Shown: piece after piece, positions 1 to 7,588 of the stretch
Numbering within the stretch: position 1 is the stretch's first letter
How the letters are laid out: each line of letters begins with the position of its first letter
Assembly: GCA_031390045.1 (NCBI GenBank)
Contig: JANMTB010000101.1
Coordinates: 1 to 19,403 of the forward strand
Reading direction: 5' to 3'
Origin: Aalborgiella sp031390045
Lineage (GTDB): Bacteria > Pseudomonadota > Gammaproteobacteria > Burkholderiales > Burkholderiaceae_C
DNA length: 19,403 bases
The notes under the pieces: generated by a model
Told to the model about the DNA's origin: nothing
The model's database searches: none
The model's input: the letters and a program-made list of their open reading frames with translations, nothing else
Program-made: the position numbers and the translations under genes

Positions 1-1722
1 TAAGTTGTGTTCGCGTGCCACTTCAGCTCGCCAAGCTTTGAGCGATGCAAAGCGGCGCTCTCCTGCGGAATCAAGTGAGGTGTTTGATTTGCTGGTTGCC
101 GCAGTTGTATTGCGTTTGGCTTTACTGCCTCTGGCGCTCGCCGTATCAGATTCACGCAGCATCACTTTGATGTTGCCCTTGAGGACTTCGCGCGAGGCGT
201 CGTTGAGTTGCAAGGTGTTGAATGCAGCGGCGTTGATGTTCAAGGCGCCATTCGCAATCAGTTGGCGCAACACACTGCGCAGCTGTGTTTCGCTCAATGT
301 CGCGCCTATGCCAAAGGTGCTGATGGCTTCATGGCCAAATTGCGTTACTTTTTCGGTTTTTTTACCCCGCAAAATATCCATGATGTGACCTGCACCAAAG
401 CTGATGCCGCTGTGCTGCTGCACGCGGTAAATGGTGCTTAGCATTTTGCGGGCGGCATCCGTGCCATCCCATAAGTTAGGTGGGTTTAAGCAGTTGTCGC
501 AATTGCCGCACAAATACCTGCCTTCTGCGTTTAACTTGAGACTTTCGCCAAAGTAAGTCAACAAGCGTCCACGTCGGCAATCGGTGTTTTCGGCTAAAGT
601 TAACAGGGCATCCAACTTGCCGCGCATGATGGTTTTGAAGTCTTCGCCAGCTGGGCTTTCGTCAATCATGCGGCGCTGATTCACCACGTCTTGCAGACCA
701 TAGCTCATCCAGGCGTTTGCTGGTGCGCCATCGCGGCCGGCACGACCCGTTTCTTGGTAGTAGGCCTCAATATTTTTGGGCATGTCCAAGTGCGCGACAA
801 AGCGCACATCGGGCTTGTCGATACCCATGCCAAAAGCGATGGTGGCGACCATCACCAAGCCGTCTTCACGCAAAAAGCGGTCTTGGTTGCTTTGTCGCAC
901 GCCTGCGTCTAGGCCAGCGTGGTAGGGCAGTGCCTGCACGCCCTCATCGCACAAAGTTTGCGCAATATCTTCCACTTTTTTGCGTGATTGGCAGTAGACA
1001 ATGCCAGCATCGCCTTCGTGCTCGTTGCGAATAAAACGAAGTAGTTGCTGGGTCGGGTCTTTTTTCTCTACCAAGCGATAGCGAATATTGGGGCGGTCGA
1101 AGCTGCTGACGAACTTGGCGGCATCTTGTAGCTGCAAGCGCTCAATCATGTCGTCGCGCGTCAGCTCATCGGCGGTTGCGGTGAGTGCCACGCGCGGAAT
1201 AGTGGCAAAGCGCTCATGCAAAACGGTCAAAGCACGGTATTCTGGCCGGAAATCATGCCCCCATTGACTCACACAATGGGCTTCGTCGATGGCAAACAAA
1301 CTCAGTAGGCCGCGTTCATAGAGTGAATCGAGTTGTGCCAAAAACCGTGGATTCGTCACGCGCTCAGGGGCTGCGTAAAGCATGGTGATGCTGCCGCTGA
1401 GCAAGCGTTTCTCCAGTGCGTAACTTGCCTCGGATGTCAAACTTGAGTTTAAGTAAGCGGCATCTACACCCGCCTCCAAAAGCGCACCCACTTGGTCGTG
1501 CATGAGTGCAATCAAAGGCGAAATCACAATCGTTACGCCGTGCCCAGCTTGTTGACGTGCTAGCGCGGGAATTTGGTAGCACAACGATTTTCCTCCACCC
1601 GTCGGCATCAAGACCAGCGCATCGCCACCTGCGCTCACATGGTTAATGATGGCTTCTTGTGGGCCTCTGAATTCGGTGTAACCAAAGATATCGTGTAGCA
1701 GTTCGCGGTGCAAAATGGGCAT
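1..1722 (-). CDS. recQ: ATP-dependent DNA helicase RecQ (C-terminus outside window)
   Basis: This is a 3'-5' superfamily 2 DNA helicase acting in recombination repair and fork processing. Read on the minus strand from the ATG at 1722, it stays open for 574 codons to the window edge. Visible elements, in order: the FRGPQ Q-motif (residues 18-22), Walker A TGGGKS (41-46), DEAH (146-149) followed by the RecQ signature CVSQWGHDFRPEY, helicase motif VALTATA, motif VI QETGRAGRDG, and the four-cysteine zinc site of the RecQ-C-terminal region (C near CRRGR, then C, C and C in YLCGNCDNC). A winged-helix region follows. The last residues in view (ERRFASLKAWRAEVARE) look like the beginning of an HRDC domain, so perhaps only the last several dozen residues are missing. 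The gene stands alone, divergent from the methionine synthase fragment. No strong Shine-Dalgarno sequence is seen. The identification is firm. Confidence 0.97.
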   Translation of the reverse strand, partial: MPILHRELLHDIFGYTEFRGPQEAIINHVSAGGDALVLMPTGGGKSLCYQIPALARQQAGHGVTIVISPLIALMHDQVGALLEAGVDAAYLNSSLTSEASYALEKRLLSGSITMLYAAPERVTNPRFLAQLDSLYERGLLSLFAIDEAHCVSQWGHDFRPEYRALTVLHERFATIPRVALTATADELTRDDMIERLQLQDAAKFVSSFDRPNIRYRLVEKKDPTQQLLRFIRNEHEGDAGIVYCQSRKKVEDIAQTLCDEGVQALPYHAGLDAGVRQSNQDRFLREDGLVMVATIAFGMGIDKPDVRFVAHLDMPKNIEAYYQETGRAGRDGAPANAWMSYGLQDVVNQRRMIDESPAGEDFKTIMRGKLDALLTLAENTDCRRGRLLTYFGESLKLNAEGRYLCGNCDNCLNPPNLWDGTDAARKMLSTIYRVQQHSGISFGAGHIMDILRGKKTEKVTQFGHEAISTFGIGATLSETQLRSVLRQLIANGALNINAAAFNTLQLNDASREVLKGNIKVMLRESDTASARGSKAKRNTTAATSKSNTSLDSAGERRFASLKAWRAEVAREHNL

Positions 1723-1826
1723 TCAGGGCGTTGGAAGCGTAAAAAGCGAGAATTTAAGGGTGTGTAAATAAATACAGTCCTTATTGTCGCTAGTTTTTAA
1801 CTTTATTTTGGCTGTTTTTAGGTATT

Positions 1827-1856
1827 TTGAGGATGGACTTGAAGTCTTTCTACAAT
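1827..1856 (+). promoter_or_regulatory. candidate sigma-70 promoter of the metH-N gene
   Basis: TTGAGG (1827-1832) and TACAAT (1851-1856) are separated by 18 bases, close to the sigma-70 consensus. The spacer contains a short palindrome, GACTTGAAGTC (1836-1846), which could be a regulator site. Transcription would begin near 1863 and leave about 15 bases before the ATG at 1878. If correct, this excludes the longer reading frame from 1827 or 1833 as the translated protein. The GGAGG at 1857-1861 would then lie at the very edge of, or outside, the mRNA. This is inferred from sequence only. Confidence 0.4.
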
Positions 1857-1877
1857 GGAGGTCTATACGGACATCTT

Positions 1878-2921
1878 ATGAAACCAATTATTTATACCCG
1901 TGGTCAGGAGTTGCCCGACATACTAGCCAAGCGCATTGCCATTTTGGATGGCGCGATGGGCACCATGATTCAGCGCTTTAAATTGAATGAACTTCAATAC
2001 CGCGGTGAACGTTTTGCTGACTTTCACAAAGATGTGAAAGGCAACAACGAATTGTTATCCATCACAAGACCAGATGTAATTACTGATATTCATGAAAAAT
2101 ACCTAGCGGCTGGTGCTGACATCGTTGAAACCAATACTTTTGGTGCGACGACTATTGCACAAGCAGATTACGACATGGCGCATTTGGCGCGTGAAATGAA
2201 CCTTGAGTCCGCAAAAATTGCACGTGCTGCTTGCGATAAGTATTCAACGGTAGATCGTCCACGTTTTGTGGCTGGGGCACTCGGCCCCACACCTAAAACG
2301 GCGAGTATCAGCCCCGATGTGAATGACCCTGGGGCGAGAAACGTTACTTTTGAAGAGCTGAGAGCAGCTTACTACGAGCAGATTGAGGCTTTGGTAGAGG
2401 GCGGCAGCGACTTATTATTGTTAGAGACCATTTTTGACACGCTCAATGCCAAAGCTGCCTTGTTTGCGATTGATGAGTATTTTGAGAATTCAGGTGAGCG
2501 TTTGCCATTAATTATTAGCGGAACGGTGACTGATGCTTCAGGTCGAATTTTGAGTGGGCAAACGGTGACGGCGTTTTGGCACAGTGTCCGACATGCGCGT
2601 CCTCTAGCAGTGGGTTTGAACTGTGCATTGGGAGCGGCTTTGATGCGACCTTATGTTCAGGAGCTACATCGCACAGCGACTGATACCTTCATCAGCTGCT
2701 ACCCCAATGCAGGATTGCCAAACCCGATGAGTGAAACAGGCTTTGATGAGACGCCTGACGTTACTTCAAGATTGCTACGCGAATTTGCGCAAGAAGGCTT
2801 GGTCAATATCGTTGGCGGCTGTTGCGGGACAACGCCTGAGCACATTCATGCGATTGAGTTATCAGTGCAGAACTCGCCCATTCGGAAATTAAACAATACT
2901 TATTTTCATGCTTCAGCGTGA
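1878..2921 (+). CDS. metH: Homocysteine methyltransferase half of cobalamin-dependent methionine synthase (stand-alone MetH N-terminal module)
   Basis: The module binds and activates homocysteine through a catalytic zinc, for methylation by methylcobalamin carried on the rest of MetH. The 347-residue product follows the first ~340 residues of E. coli MetH closely: LDGAMGTMIQ near the N-terminus, RGERFAD, KGNNELL, ETNTFGATTIA, GPTPKTASISPDVNDP, ETIFDTLNAKAA and ISGTVTDASGR. The zinc ligands are present as Cys249 (in GLNCALG) and Cys315-Cys316 (in GGCCGTTP), nearly the same numbers as Cys247, Cys310 and Cys311 of E. coli MetH. The frame ends about 31 residues later, just where the folate-binding domain would begin, so the folate, cobalamin and reactivation domains must be encoded elsewhere. 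The ATG at 1878 was chosen because it matches the family N-terminus and a candidate promoter lies just upstream; the frame is open back to a TTG at 1827. Next gene downstream: maeB, same strand, 93 bases away. Confidence 0.93.
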   Translation: MKPIIYTRGQELPDILAKRIAILDGAMGTMIQRFKLNELQYRGERFADFHKDVKGNNELLSITRPDVITDIHEKYLAAGADIVETNTFGATTIAQADYDMAHLAREMNLESAKIARAACDKYSTVDRPRFVAGALGPTPKTASISPDVNDPGARNVTFEELRAAYYEQIEALVEGGSDLLLLETIFDTLNAKAALFAIDEYFENSGERLPLIISGTVTDASGRILSGQTVTAFWHSVRHARPLAVGLNCALGAALMRPYVQELHRTATDTFISCYPNAGLPNPMSETGFDETPDVTSRLLREFAQEGLVNIVGGCCGTTPEHIHAIELSVQNSPIRKLNNTYFHASA

Positions 2922-2948
2922 TTAAGTATGCACAAGCTAATTCCACTA

Positions 2949-2976
2949 TTGCAGGGTTAGAATTAGTTGCTATCAA
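2949..2976 (+). promoter_or_regulatory. weak candidate promoter before maeB
   Basis: TTGCAG (2949-2954) and TATCAA (2971-2976) lie 16 bases apart in the short gap before maeB. Each matches the sigma-70 consensus only partly, so this is a tentative call. The gap also holds the maeB ribosome binding site CCGGAGAC (3003-3010), four bases before the ATG. Confidence 0.25.
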
Positions 2977-3014
2977 ATTTTTAAATGATCAAAAGAGATA
3001 TACCGGAGACTTGA

Positions 3015-5357
3015 ATGACAACAAATGAGACGATGAACAAAGACGAAAAGCGCATTGAGTTGCGTCGTGCTGCGCTTGACTACCATGAGTTTCCGGTACC
3101 GGGAAAAATATCAATTGCTTCCACCAAGCAAATGGTCAATCAACATGACTTGGCACTAGCTTACACACCAGGTGTCGCTTTTCCTTGTGAGGAAATCGTT
3201 AAAGATCCTAACAATGCTTTTAAATACACGGCGCGTGGTAATTTAGTCGCCGTTATTACCAACGGTACTGCGGTATTGGGTTTGGGTGATATCGGACCTT
3301 TGGCGTCGAAGCCTGTCATGGAAGGCAAGGGCGTACTGTTTAAAAAATTCGCTGGCATCGATGTATTTGACATTGAAATTGACGAAAAACACGATCTCGA
3401 CAAACTGGTCGATATCATTGCCTCGCTTGAGCCTACTTTTGGCGGCATCAACTTAGAAGACATCAAAGCACCTGATTGCTTTTACGTTGAACGTAAATTA
3501 CGTGAGCGAATGAAAATTCCAGTCTTTCATGATGACCAGCATGGAACGGCCATTTGCGTGGGTGCTGCCATTTTGAATGGCTTGAAAGTTGTTGGCAAAG
3601 ACCCGAAAAAAGTAAAGCTAGTGACATCTGGCGCGGGTGCTGCCGCTTTGGCGTGCTTGGGCTTGCTTGTTAAACTTGGCATCCCCAAAGAGAATATTTT
3701 CGTGACCGATTTGGCCGGCGTCGTTTATGAGGGTCGTACTGAACTCATGGACGAAGACAAGATTGGCTACGCGCAAAAAACGTCGCATCGCACCCTGGCT
3801 GAAGTTATTGCTGGGGCAGACGTTTTCTTGGGTCTGTCGGCCGGTGGCGTTTTGAAGCAAGACATGGTGAAAAGCATGGCTGCAAAGCCAGTTATTTTCG
3901 CACTTGCGAATCCAAATCCTGAAATCACACCTGAAGATGTCAGAGCCGTGCGTGACGATGCCGTCATCGCGACGGGTCGCAGTGACTATCCCAACCAAGT
4001 CAACAACGTCTTGTGTTTTCCGTATATTTTCCGTGGCGCACTTGATGCAGGGGCTTCTACCATCACCGTTGAGATGGAGATCGCTGCTGTTCACGCCATT
4101 GCCGAATTGGCACAAGCTGAGCAAAGTGAAGTGGTTGCAGCCGCCTATGTGGGTGAACAATTGGCCTTTGGTCCTGAGTACTTGATTCCTAAGCCGTTCG
4201 ATCCGCGCTTGATGATGAAAATTGCGCCCGCAGTTGCTCAAGCGGCGGTTGATTCTGGTGTTGCCTTGCGTCCTATCAAAGACATGGCAGCCTACATTGA
4301 AAAGCTGCAAGCCTTTGTTTATGCCTCTGGCACCACCATGAAACCGATTTTCATGGCAGCTAAAAATGCTAAGAATAAACGGGTTGCTTATGCCGAAGGT
4401 GAAGAAGAGCGCGTATTGCGTGCTTGCCAAATTGTGGTGGATGAAGGTTTGGCGCGTCCAACCCTGATTGGCCGCCCAGCCATCATCGCGCAACGCATTG
4501 AAAAATTTGGTCTTCGACTCAAAGAAGAGTTGGACTACGATGTCGTCAACGTCGAGCAAGACAGCCGGTACCGCGATTTTTGGCAAACTTACCATCGCAT
4601 GGCAGAGCGTCAAGGCGTAACCGTGCAAATGGCCAAAATAGAAATGCGCCGTCGATTGACTTTGATAGGCGCAATGTTGCTGCACAAAGGCGATGTTGAT
4701 GGTCTGATTTGCGGTACATGGGGTACCACAGCCATGCACTTGCAGTACATTGACCAAGTTATTGGCAAGCGTGCCGGCGGTAGCCCAAGTACGCCCCAGG
4801 ATGTACAAATTTATGCATGTATGAATGGCTTGATGCTGCCAAATCGCCAGTTGTTTTTAGTCGATACACATGTCAACTATGACCCTACGGCTGAAGAATT
4901 GTGTGAAATCACGGTGATGGCGGCTGAGGAAATGATGCGATTTGGCCTAAAGCCCAACGTCGCGCTCTTGAGTCATTCTAATTTTGGCAGCAGCAATATG
5001 CCAACAGCTGTCAAAATGCGCAAAACCTTGGAACTCTTAAGAGTTCAAGCGCCGTGGCTTAAAGTTGACGGCGAAATGCATGGCGATGTGGCGCTTGACG
5101 AGAATATGCGAGCTGCAGTAATGCCAAACAGCGCATTGGTTGGAGAGGCCAATTTGCTCGTATTTCCTAACATTGACTCAGCCAATATTGCATATAACCT
5201 GCTTAAAACAGGTGCTGGCGGTAATATAGCAATTGGCCCTGTGTTGTTGGGGGCTAACAAACCCGTACATATTTTGACTGCTAGCACAACAGTGCGTCGT
5301 ATCGTGAATATGACTGCGCTCACAGTGGCAGATGCGAACGCTACAAGGCCGGTTTGA
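3015..5357 (+). CDS. maeB: NADP-dependent malic enzyme with C-terminal phosphotransacetylase-like domain (MaeB type)
   Basis: Oxidatively decarboxylates malate to pyruvate in the cytoplasm, giving NADPH and linking the TCA cycle to gluconeogenic or fatty-acid precursors. At 780 residues it has the usual size of the proteobacterial two-domain enzyme. The malic-enzyme half (about 1-430) shows LALAYTPGVA with the catalytic tyrosine, GLGDIGPLASKPVMEGKG, EDIKAPDCF, FHDDQHGTAI with metal-binding acids, and the dinucleotide-binding SGAGAAALA (from residue 205). The second half (about 432-770) resembles phosphate acetyltransferase: RVAYAEGEEERVLRA, GLICGTWGTTAMHL, LLSHSNFGSSN and GEMHGDVAL. In characterised MaeB proteins this half is regulatory (acetyl-CoA response) and not catalytic. 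The ATG at 3015 follows the ribosome binding site GGAGAC with suitable spacing. No clear intrinsic terminator is seen after the stop. A long antisense frame inside the gene is a coding shadow. Confidence 0.97.
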   Translation: MTTNETMNKDEKRIELRRAALDYHEFPVPGKISIASTKQMVNQHDLALAYTPGVAFPCEEIVKDPNNAFKYTARGNLVAVITNGTAVLGLGDIGPLASKPVMEGKGVLFKKFAGIDVFDIEIDEKHDLDKLVDIIASLEPTFGGINLEDIKAPDCFYVERKLRERMKIPVFHDDQHGTAICVGAAILNGLKVVGKDPKKVKLVTSGAGAAALACLGLLVKLGIPKENIFVTDLAGVVYEGRTELMDEDKIGYAQKTSHRTLAEVIAGADVFLGLSAGGVLKQDMVKSMAAKPVIFALANPNPEITPEDVRAVRDDAVIATGRSDYPNQVNNVLCFPYIFRGALDAGASTITVEMEIAAVHAIAELAQAEQSEVVAAAYVGEQLAFGPEYLIPKPFDPRLMMKIAPAVAQAAVDSGVALRPIKDMAAYIEKLQAFVYASGTTMKPIFMAAKNAKNKRVAYAEGEEERVLRACQIVVDEGLARPTLIGRPAIIAQRIEKFGLRLKEELDYDVVNVEQDSRYRDFWQTYHRMAERQGVTVQMAKIEMRRRLTLIGAMLLHKGDVDGLICGTWGTTAMHLQYIDQVIGKRAGGSPSTPQDVQIYACMNGLMLPNRQLFLVDTHVNYDPTAEELCEITVMAAEEMMRFGLKPNVALLSHSNFGSSNMPTAVKMRKTLELLRVQAPWLKVDGEMHGDVALDENMRAAVMPNSALVGEANLLVFPNIDSANIAYNLLKTGAGGNIAIGPVLLGANKPVHILTASTTVRRIVNMTALTVADANATRPV

Positions 5358-5476
5358 GCGTGCTTCGTATTACATTACGCACAATTTACGCGACTTAATG
5401 CCCCTTTTTAGTACTTACTTGAGCAGCGTCACTTGCATTTTCAGCTGAATTCAACGACACTATCGTACTTGAAGCT

Positions 5477-5492
5477 TTCGGGTAAACCCGAA
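5477..5492. repeat. small inverted repeat upstream of the RNase gene
   Basis: TTCGGG and CCCGAA enclose a TAAA loop, giving a perfect six-base-pair hairpin 48 bases before the RNase start. No T-run follows on either strand, so it is not a convincing terminator; it could be an operator or leader hairpin. The rest of the 5358-5539 gap shows no gene and no promoter I would defend. Confidence 0.3.
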
Positions 5493-5539
5493 TGAATAAT
5501 GCGATAATTTTAGTAAGTCGATGTGAATAGCGGATGTAA

Positions 5540-5983
5540 ATGATGCTGAGAATGCTGTCAAGTTGGGCGAAAAACCACATTTATGGTGCAAAAATTGGCC
5601 TCATATACATAGTAAAAGTAAGCTTTTTGCTCATCGTTACTGGTGTAACTATCGGCATGGCGCAAGCCAAAGGCTTTGCCCGAGAAGAAACGCTAGCGAC
5701 GATGTCGGTATCCGAGTTGCCCGTGAAAGGTCAGCAGGTTTATGCCTTGATAGCTAGAGGCGGACCCTTTGCATATGACAAAGATGGTGTGATTTTTGGA
5801 AATCGTGAGCAACTGTTGCCAAAGCACAAGCGTGGTTATTACCGTGAATACACAGTAAAAACATCGGGTGAACGCAACCGCGGTGCCAAACGTATCGTAT
5901 GTGGCGGTTTGCAAGTTCAGTCACCTGACGCTTGTTATTACACCGAAGACCATTATTCGAGTTTTCGAAAAATTGTTCGTTGA
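5540..5983 (+). CDS. Secreted guanyl-specific ribonuclease, barnase/RNase N1-T1 family
   Basis: A small extracellular or periplasmic endoribonuclease expected to cut single-stranded RNA after G. The 147-residue precursor has a basic leader, a hydrophobic stretch (about 27-39) and an AQA cleavage site (Ala41-Ala43), so it is probably exported by Sec. The mature part carries the family blocks GGPFAYDKDGVIFGNRE (74-90), LLPKHKRGYYREYTVKT (92-108) and DHYSSFRKIV (137-146). Catalytic residues line up with barnase: Glu103 with Glu73, Arg114 and Arg118 with Arg83 and Arg87, His138 with His102. Cys121 and Cys132 could form a disulfide, which fits export. Two ATGs in tandem (5540 and 5543) are possible starts, neither with a good Shine-Dalgarno sequence. 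The barstar inhibitor gene follows 94 bases downstream, beyond a terminator-like hairpin. Family assignment is firm; role in nutrition or competition is not shown by the sequence. Confidence 0.93.
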   Translation: MMLRMLSSWAKNHIYGAKIGLIYIVKVSFLLIVTGVTIGMAQAKGFAREETLATMSVSELPVKGQQVYALIARGGPFAYDKDGVIFGNREQLLPKHKRGYYREYTVKTSGERNRGAKRIVCGGLQVQSPDACYYTEDHYSSFRKIVR

Positions 5984-6026
5984 ATTGTCCTTGATTGGAC
6001 AGTTTGAGTAGATATGAACTGTTTCC

Positions 6027-6055
6027 CCAAATCGTAAGGTTTGGACTATTTTTTT
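6027..6055 (+). terminator. probable intrinsic terminator between RNase and barstar genes
   Basis: A seven-pair stem (CCAAATC 6027-6033, GGTTTGG 6038-6044, one G-U pair) with a GTAA loop is followed by a run of seven T at 6049-6055. It lies after the RNase stop and before the barstar ribosome binding site. A second hairpin without a T-run (TGTCC 5986-5990 with GGACA 5997-6001) sits just after the RNase stop. The stem is short, so termination may be partial. Confidence 0.55.
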
Positions 6056-6077
6056 GACTTTAGAAAGAGGAGCGAGG

Positions 6078-6479
6078 ATGGATACGCCACTTCGTACCGT
6101 GAGAACCAATATAGTGCAGTCGATTCGCGCATTCAGCGTGAACGAGTTGCAATTGGCTGCACAGCAATTGAACCAGCATTTTTTGTATGCTAACTTGGCC
6201 AATGCGCAATCAAAACAAGATGTTCTTGATTTGATCGCAGGTCAATTCACATTACCATCGCATTTTGGTAAAAATTTTGATGCTCTCTACGACTGCATCA
6301 CTGACCCGCTGCACAAATCTGGCCCACAGCCAGGTTTTATTGTGGTGCTTGAGCACATTCCAGCGAATCTGAAGTTTGACAAAGAAGCGCGCGAACAGTT
6401 GCTAGACATCTTCCGCGACGCTGCTGATTATTGGGGGGACCGGAAGATACCATTCCGATGCTTCTATTCTTTTCAGTAG
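6078..6479 (+). CDS. Barstar-family ribonuclease inhibitor
   Basis: Cytoplasmic protein expected to bind and block the RNase encoded just upstream before it is exported. The product has 133 residues and no signal peptide. Residues 57-76 (FTLPSHFGKNFDALYDCITD) align with the RNase-binding helix and loop of barstar. Asp68 and Asp72 correspond to barstar Asp35 and Asp39, which contact the nuclease active site, and Tyr71 takes the place of Trp38. The end, KIPFRCFYSFQ, matches the last beta-strand of the fold, so the core is complete. About 30 extra residues precede the fold. The ATG at 6078 was chosen over an upstream TTG at 6054 because AGAGGAG (6066-6072) is placed ideally before it. That signal is much stronger than the one before the RNase gene. 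A second frame overlaps the 3' end. Confidence 0.93.
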   Translation: MDTPLRTVRTNIVQSIRAFSVNELQLAAQQLNQHFLYANLANAQSKQDVLDLIAGQFTLPSHFGKNFDALYDCITDPLHKSGPQPGFIVVLEHIPANLKFDKEAREQLLDIFRDAADYWGDRKIPFRCFYSFQ

Positions 6480-6670
6480 CCCGTTCTGCACAAAATAGCC
6501 AAGCAGAGCGGGCGAATGAGGCTTTAGGATTGACATCAGAGGTCAATGTGTTGGATGAGATAGTTGAAGAAGGCGAAAAAATGCCGACCGATAAATTGGT
6601 CGACGTCTCGCCGCTGGCGTTACGCATGAGCAGCCCCTTCAATGCGGGTTACTGGTTAGCTGCTGCATAA
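6458..6670 (+). CDS. Possible small protein or frameshifted C-terminal extension of barstar
   Basis: This frame overlaps the last 22 bases of the barstar gene, shifted by -1, and runs 70 codons from an ATG at 6458 (open back to a TTG at 6431). It stops 23 bases before the bidirectional terminator, as a real last cistron would. The composition is plausible for a soluble acidic segment (LDEIVEEGEKMPTDKLVDV) ending in ALRMSSPFNAGYWLAAA. No Shine-Dalgarno sequence is seen, so translation would depend on coupling with barstar. Alternatively a -1 shift at the T4 run (6470-6473) would make it continuous with barstar, giving CFYSFSVARSAQ and a product of roughly 196 residues. That would mean programmed frameshifting, a one-base deletion or a sequencing error. 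I do not recognise the domain. Confidence 0.4.
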   Translation: MLLFFSVARSAQNSQAERANEALGLTSEVNVLDEIVEEGEKMPTDKLVDVSPLALRMSSPFNAGYWLAAA

Positions 6671-6693
6671 GTTCAAAATCTTGCGTAAAACAT

Positions 6694-6721
6694 AAAAAAG
6701 CCTGTTTTAACAGGCTTTTTT
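6694..6721. terminator. bidirectional intrinsic terminator between barstar and ksgA
   Basis: AAAAAAGCCTGTT (6694-6706) and AACAGGCTTTTTT (6709-6721) form a perfect 13-pair inverted repeat around TT. The GC core (GCCTG/CAGGC) with an A-tract on one side and a T-tract on the other fits a terminator serving both the plus-strand barstar unit and the converging minus-strand ksgA. Confidence 0.85.
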
Positions 6722-6725
6722 GCTT

Positions 6726-6773
6726 TTAGTCGGCGTATTATATGCCTTTTATGCTATTGAATATATAGCAAAT
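6726..6773 (+). repeat. intergenic repeat, copy C (diverged)
   Basis: Forty-eight bases align without gaps to the copies at 12557-12604 and 13261-13308; by hand count 35 of 48 are identical to the latter. Conserved blocks are the TAG-CGGCGTATT portion, GCC, and a GCTAT-N7-ATAGC inverted pair. It sits directly after the T-run of the terminator, at the 3' end of ksgA. Confidence 0.7.
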
Positions 6774-6788
6774 ATTTCAAATAACTGG

Positions 6789-7544
6789 TCAAAATACAAC
6801 AGATTGGGCTAAATCTATGTATTCCTGCACGGGTACTTCTTGTGCTCTGCGTTTCACGTCGAAATTTCCTGAATATTTCTTTTCTTCCAGCCATTTCCCC
6901 AAAGTGTGTCGCATCAATTTGCGTCGCTGGCTAAAAGCCACTTGTACCAATTCGCTAAGATTATTCACATCTATCACTGGCGGATTTGTACGTGGCAGCA
7001 TGCTCACAATTGCGCTGTCTACGCGTGGCGGTGGGTCAAACGATGTGGGTGGCACGAACAAAATGTTTGCCATGTCGTATCGCCATTGAAGCATCACACT
7101 AAGGCGGCTGTAATCGCTACTATCGGCAGGAGCGACCATACGATCAATCACTTCTTTTTGCAGCATGAAGTATTGGTCTTCAATGTGTTCAACCTGTTCT
7201 AACAGGTGAAATAAAATCGGTGTTGAAATGTTGTAAGGTAAATTTCCAACAACACGGATTTTTTGTGAAGAAATTTTACTGAAATCAACTCTGAGGACAT
7301 CTGATTCAATCACTGTTAGGTGTTGATGCTGCCGCAAGCGTACCGCTAAATCTCGATCAAGCTCAATCACAGTCAAGTGCCCGAGCCGTTCAACTAGAGG
7401 CTGAGTTAAAGCCGCTAATCCAGGACCAATCTCTACCATCACCTGTCCAACTTGCGGGTTAATGGCGTCAACAATGTCGGTGATGATGGTTTTGTCAGTC
7501 AAAAAATGCTGACCGAAACGCTTTCTGGCAATGTGTTTGCTCAA
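6789..7544 (-). CDS. rsmA: 16S rRNA dimethyladenosine transferase RsmA/KsgA
   Basis: Dimethylates the two adjacent adenosines in the 3'-terminal hairpin of 16S rRNA (A1518/A1519 in E. coli) using S-adenosylmethionine, late in small-subunit assembly. The 251-residue product begins HIARKRFGQHFL (4-15), the standard family N-terminus, and shows the SAM-binding VEIGPG (38-43), the acidic ELD (61-63) and the catalytic NLPYNIS (101-107). FSQRRKLMRHTLG lies in the C-terminal helical domain. The start appears to be TTG at 7544, since no in-frame ATG exists between the surA stop and the conserved N-terminus. A 13-codon frame (ATG after the surA stop) ends in TGA overlapping this TTG, which may couple translation. 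It lies 44 bases after surA on the same strand and ends at the shared bidirectional terminator. Confidence 0.96.
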   Translation of the reverse strand: MSKHIARKRFGQHFLTDKTIITDIVDAINPQVGQVMVEIGPGLAALTQPLVERLGHLTVIELDRDLAVRLRQHQHLTVIESDVLRVDFSKISSQKIRVVGNLPYNISTPILFHLLEQVEHIEDQYFMLQKEVIDRMVAPADSSDYSRLSVMLQWRYDMANILFVPPTSFDPPPRVDSAIVSMLPRTNPPVIDVNNLSELVQVAFSQRRKLMRHTLGKWLEEKKYSGNFDVKRRAQEVPVQEYIDLAQSVVF

Positions 7545-7588
7545 TGTCGCAACTTTAATGGGTTGAGTGTTATTGCAGGCATTTTTGT

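Noticed and set aside
5..1034. Several plus-strand frames across the recQ region
   Set aside because: They are opposite a continuous RecQ frame with all helicase motifs; none resembles a known protein.
1723..1877. SAM, SAH or cobalamin riboswitch before metH-N
   Set aside because: The 155-base gap is AT-rich, shows no recognisable conserved riboswitch core, and the candidate promoter leaves too short a leader.
3618..4808. Long antisense open frame (396 codons) inside maeB
   Set aside because: It lies wholly opposite a firmly identified, conserved gene, has no recognisable domains and an odd composition rich in His, Cys and Asn, as expected from a reading shadow.
5395..5580. Minus-strand 61-codon frame before the RNase gene
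   Set aside because: It overlaps the RNase start, has no ribosome binding site or family resemblance, and no supporting promoter was seen.
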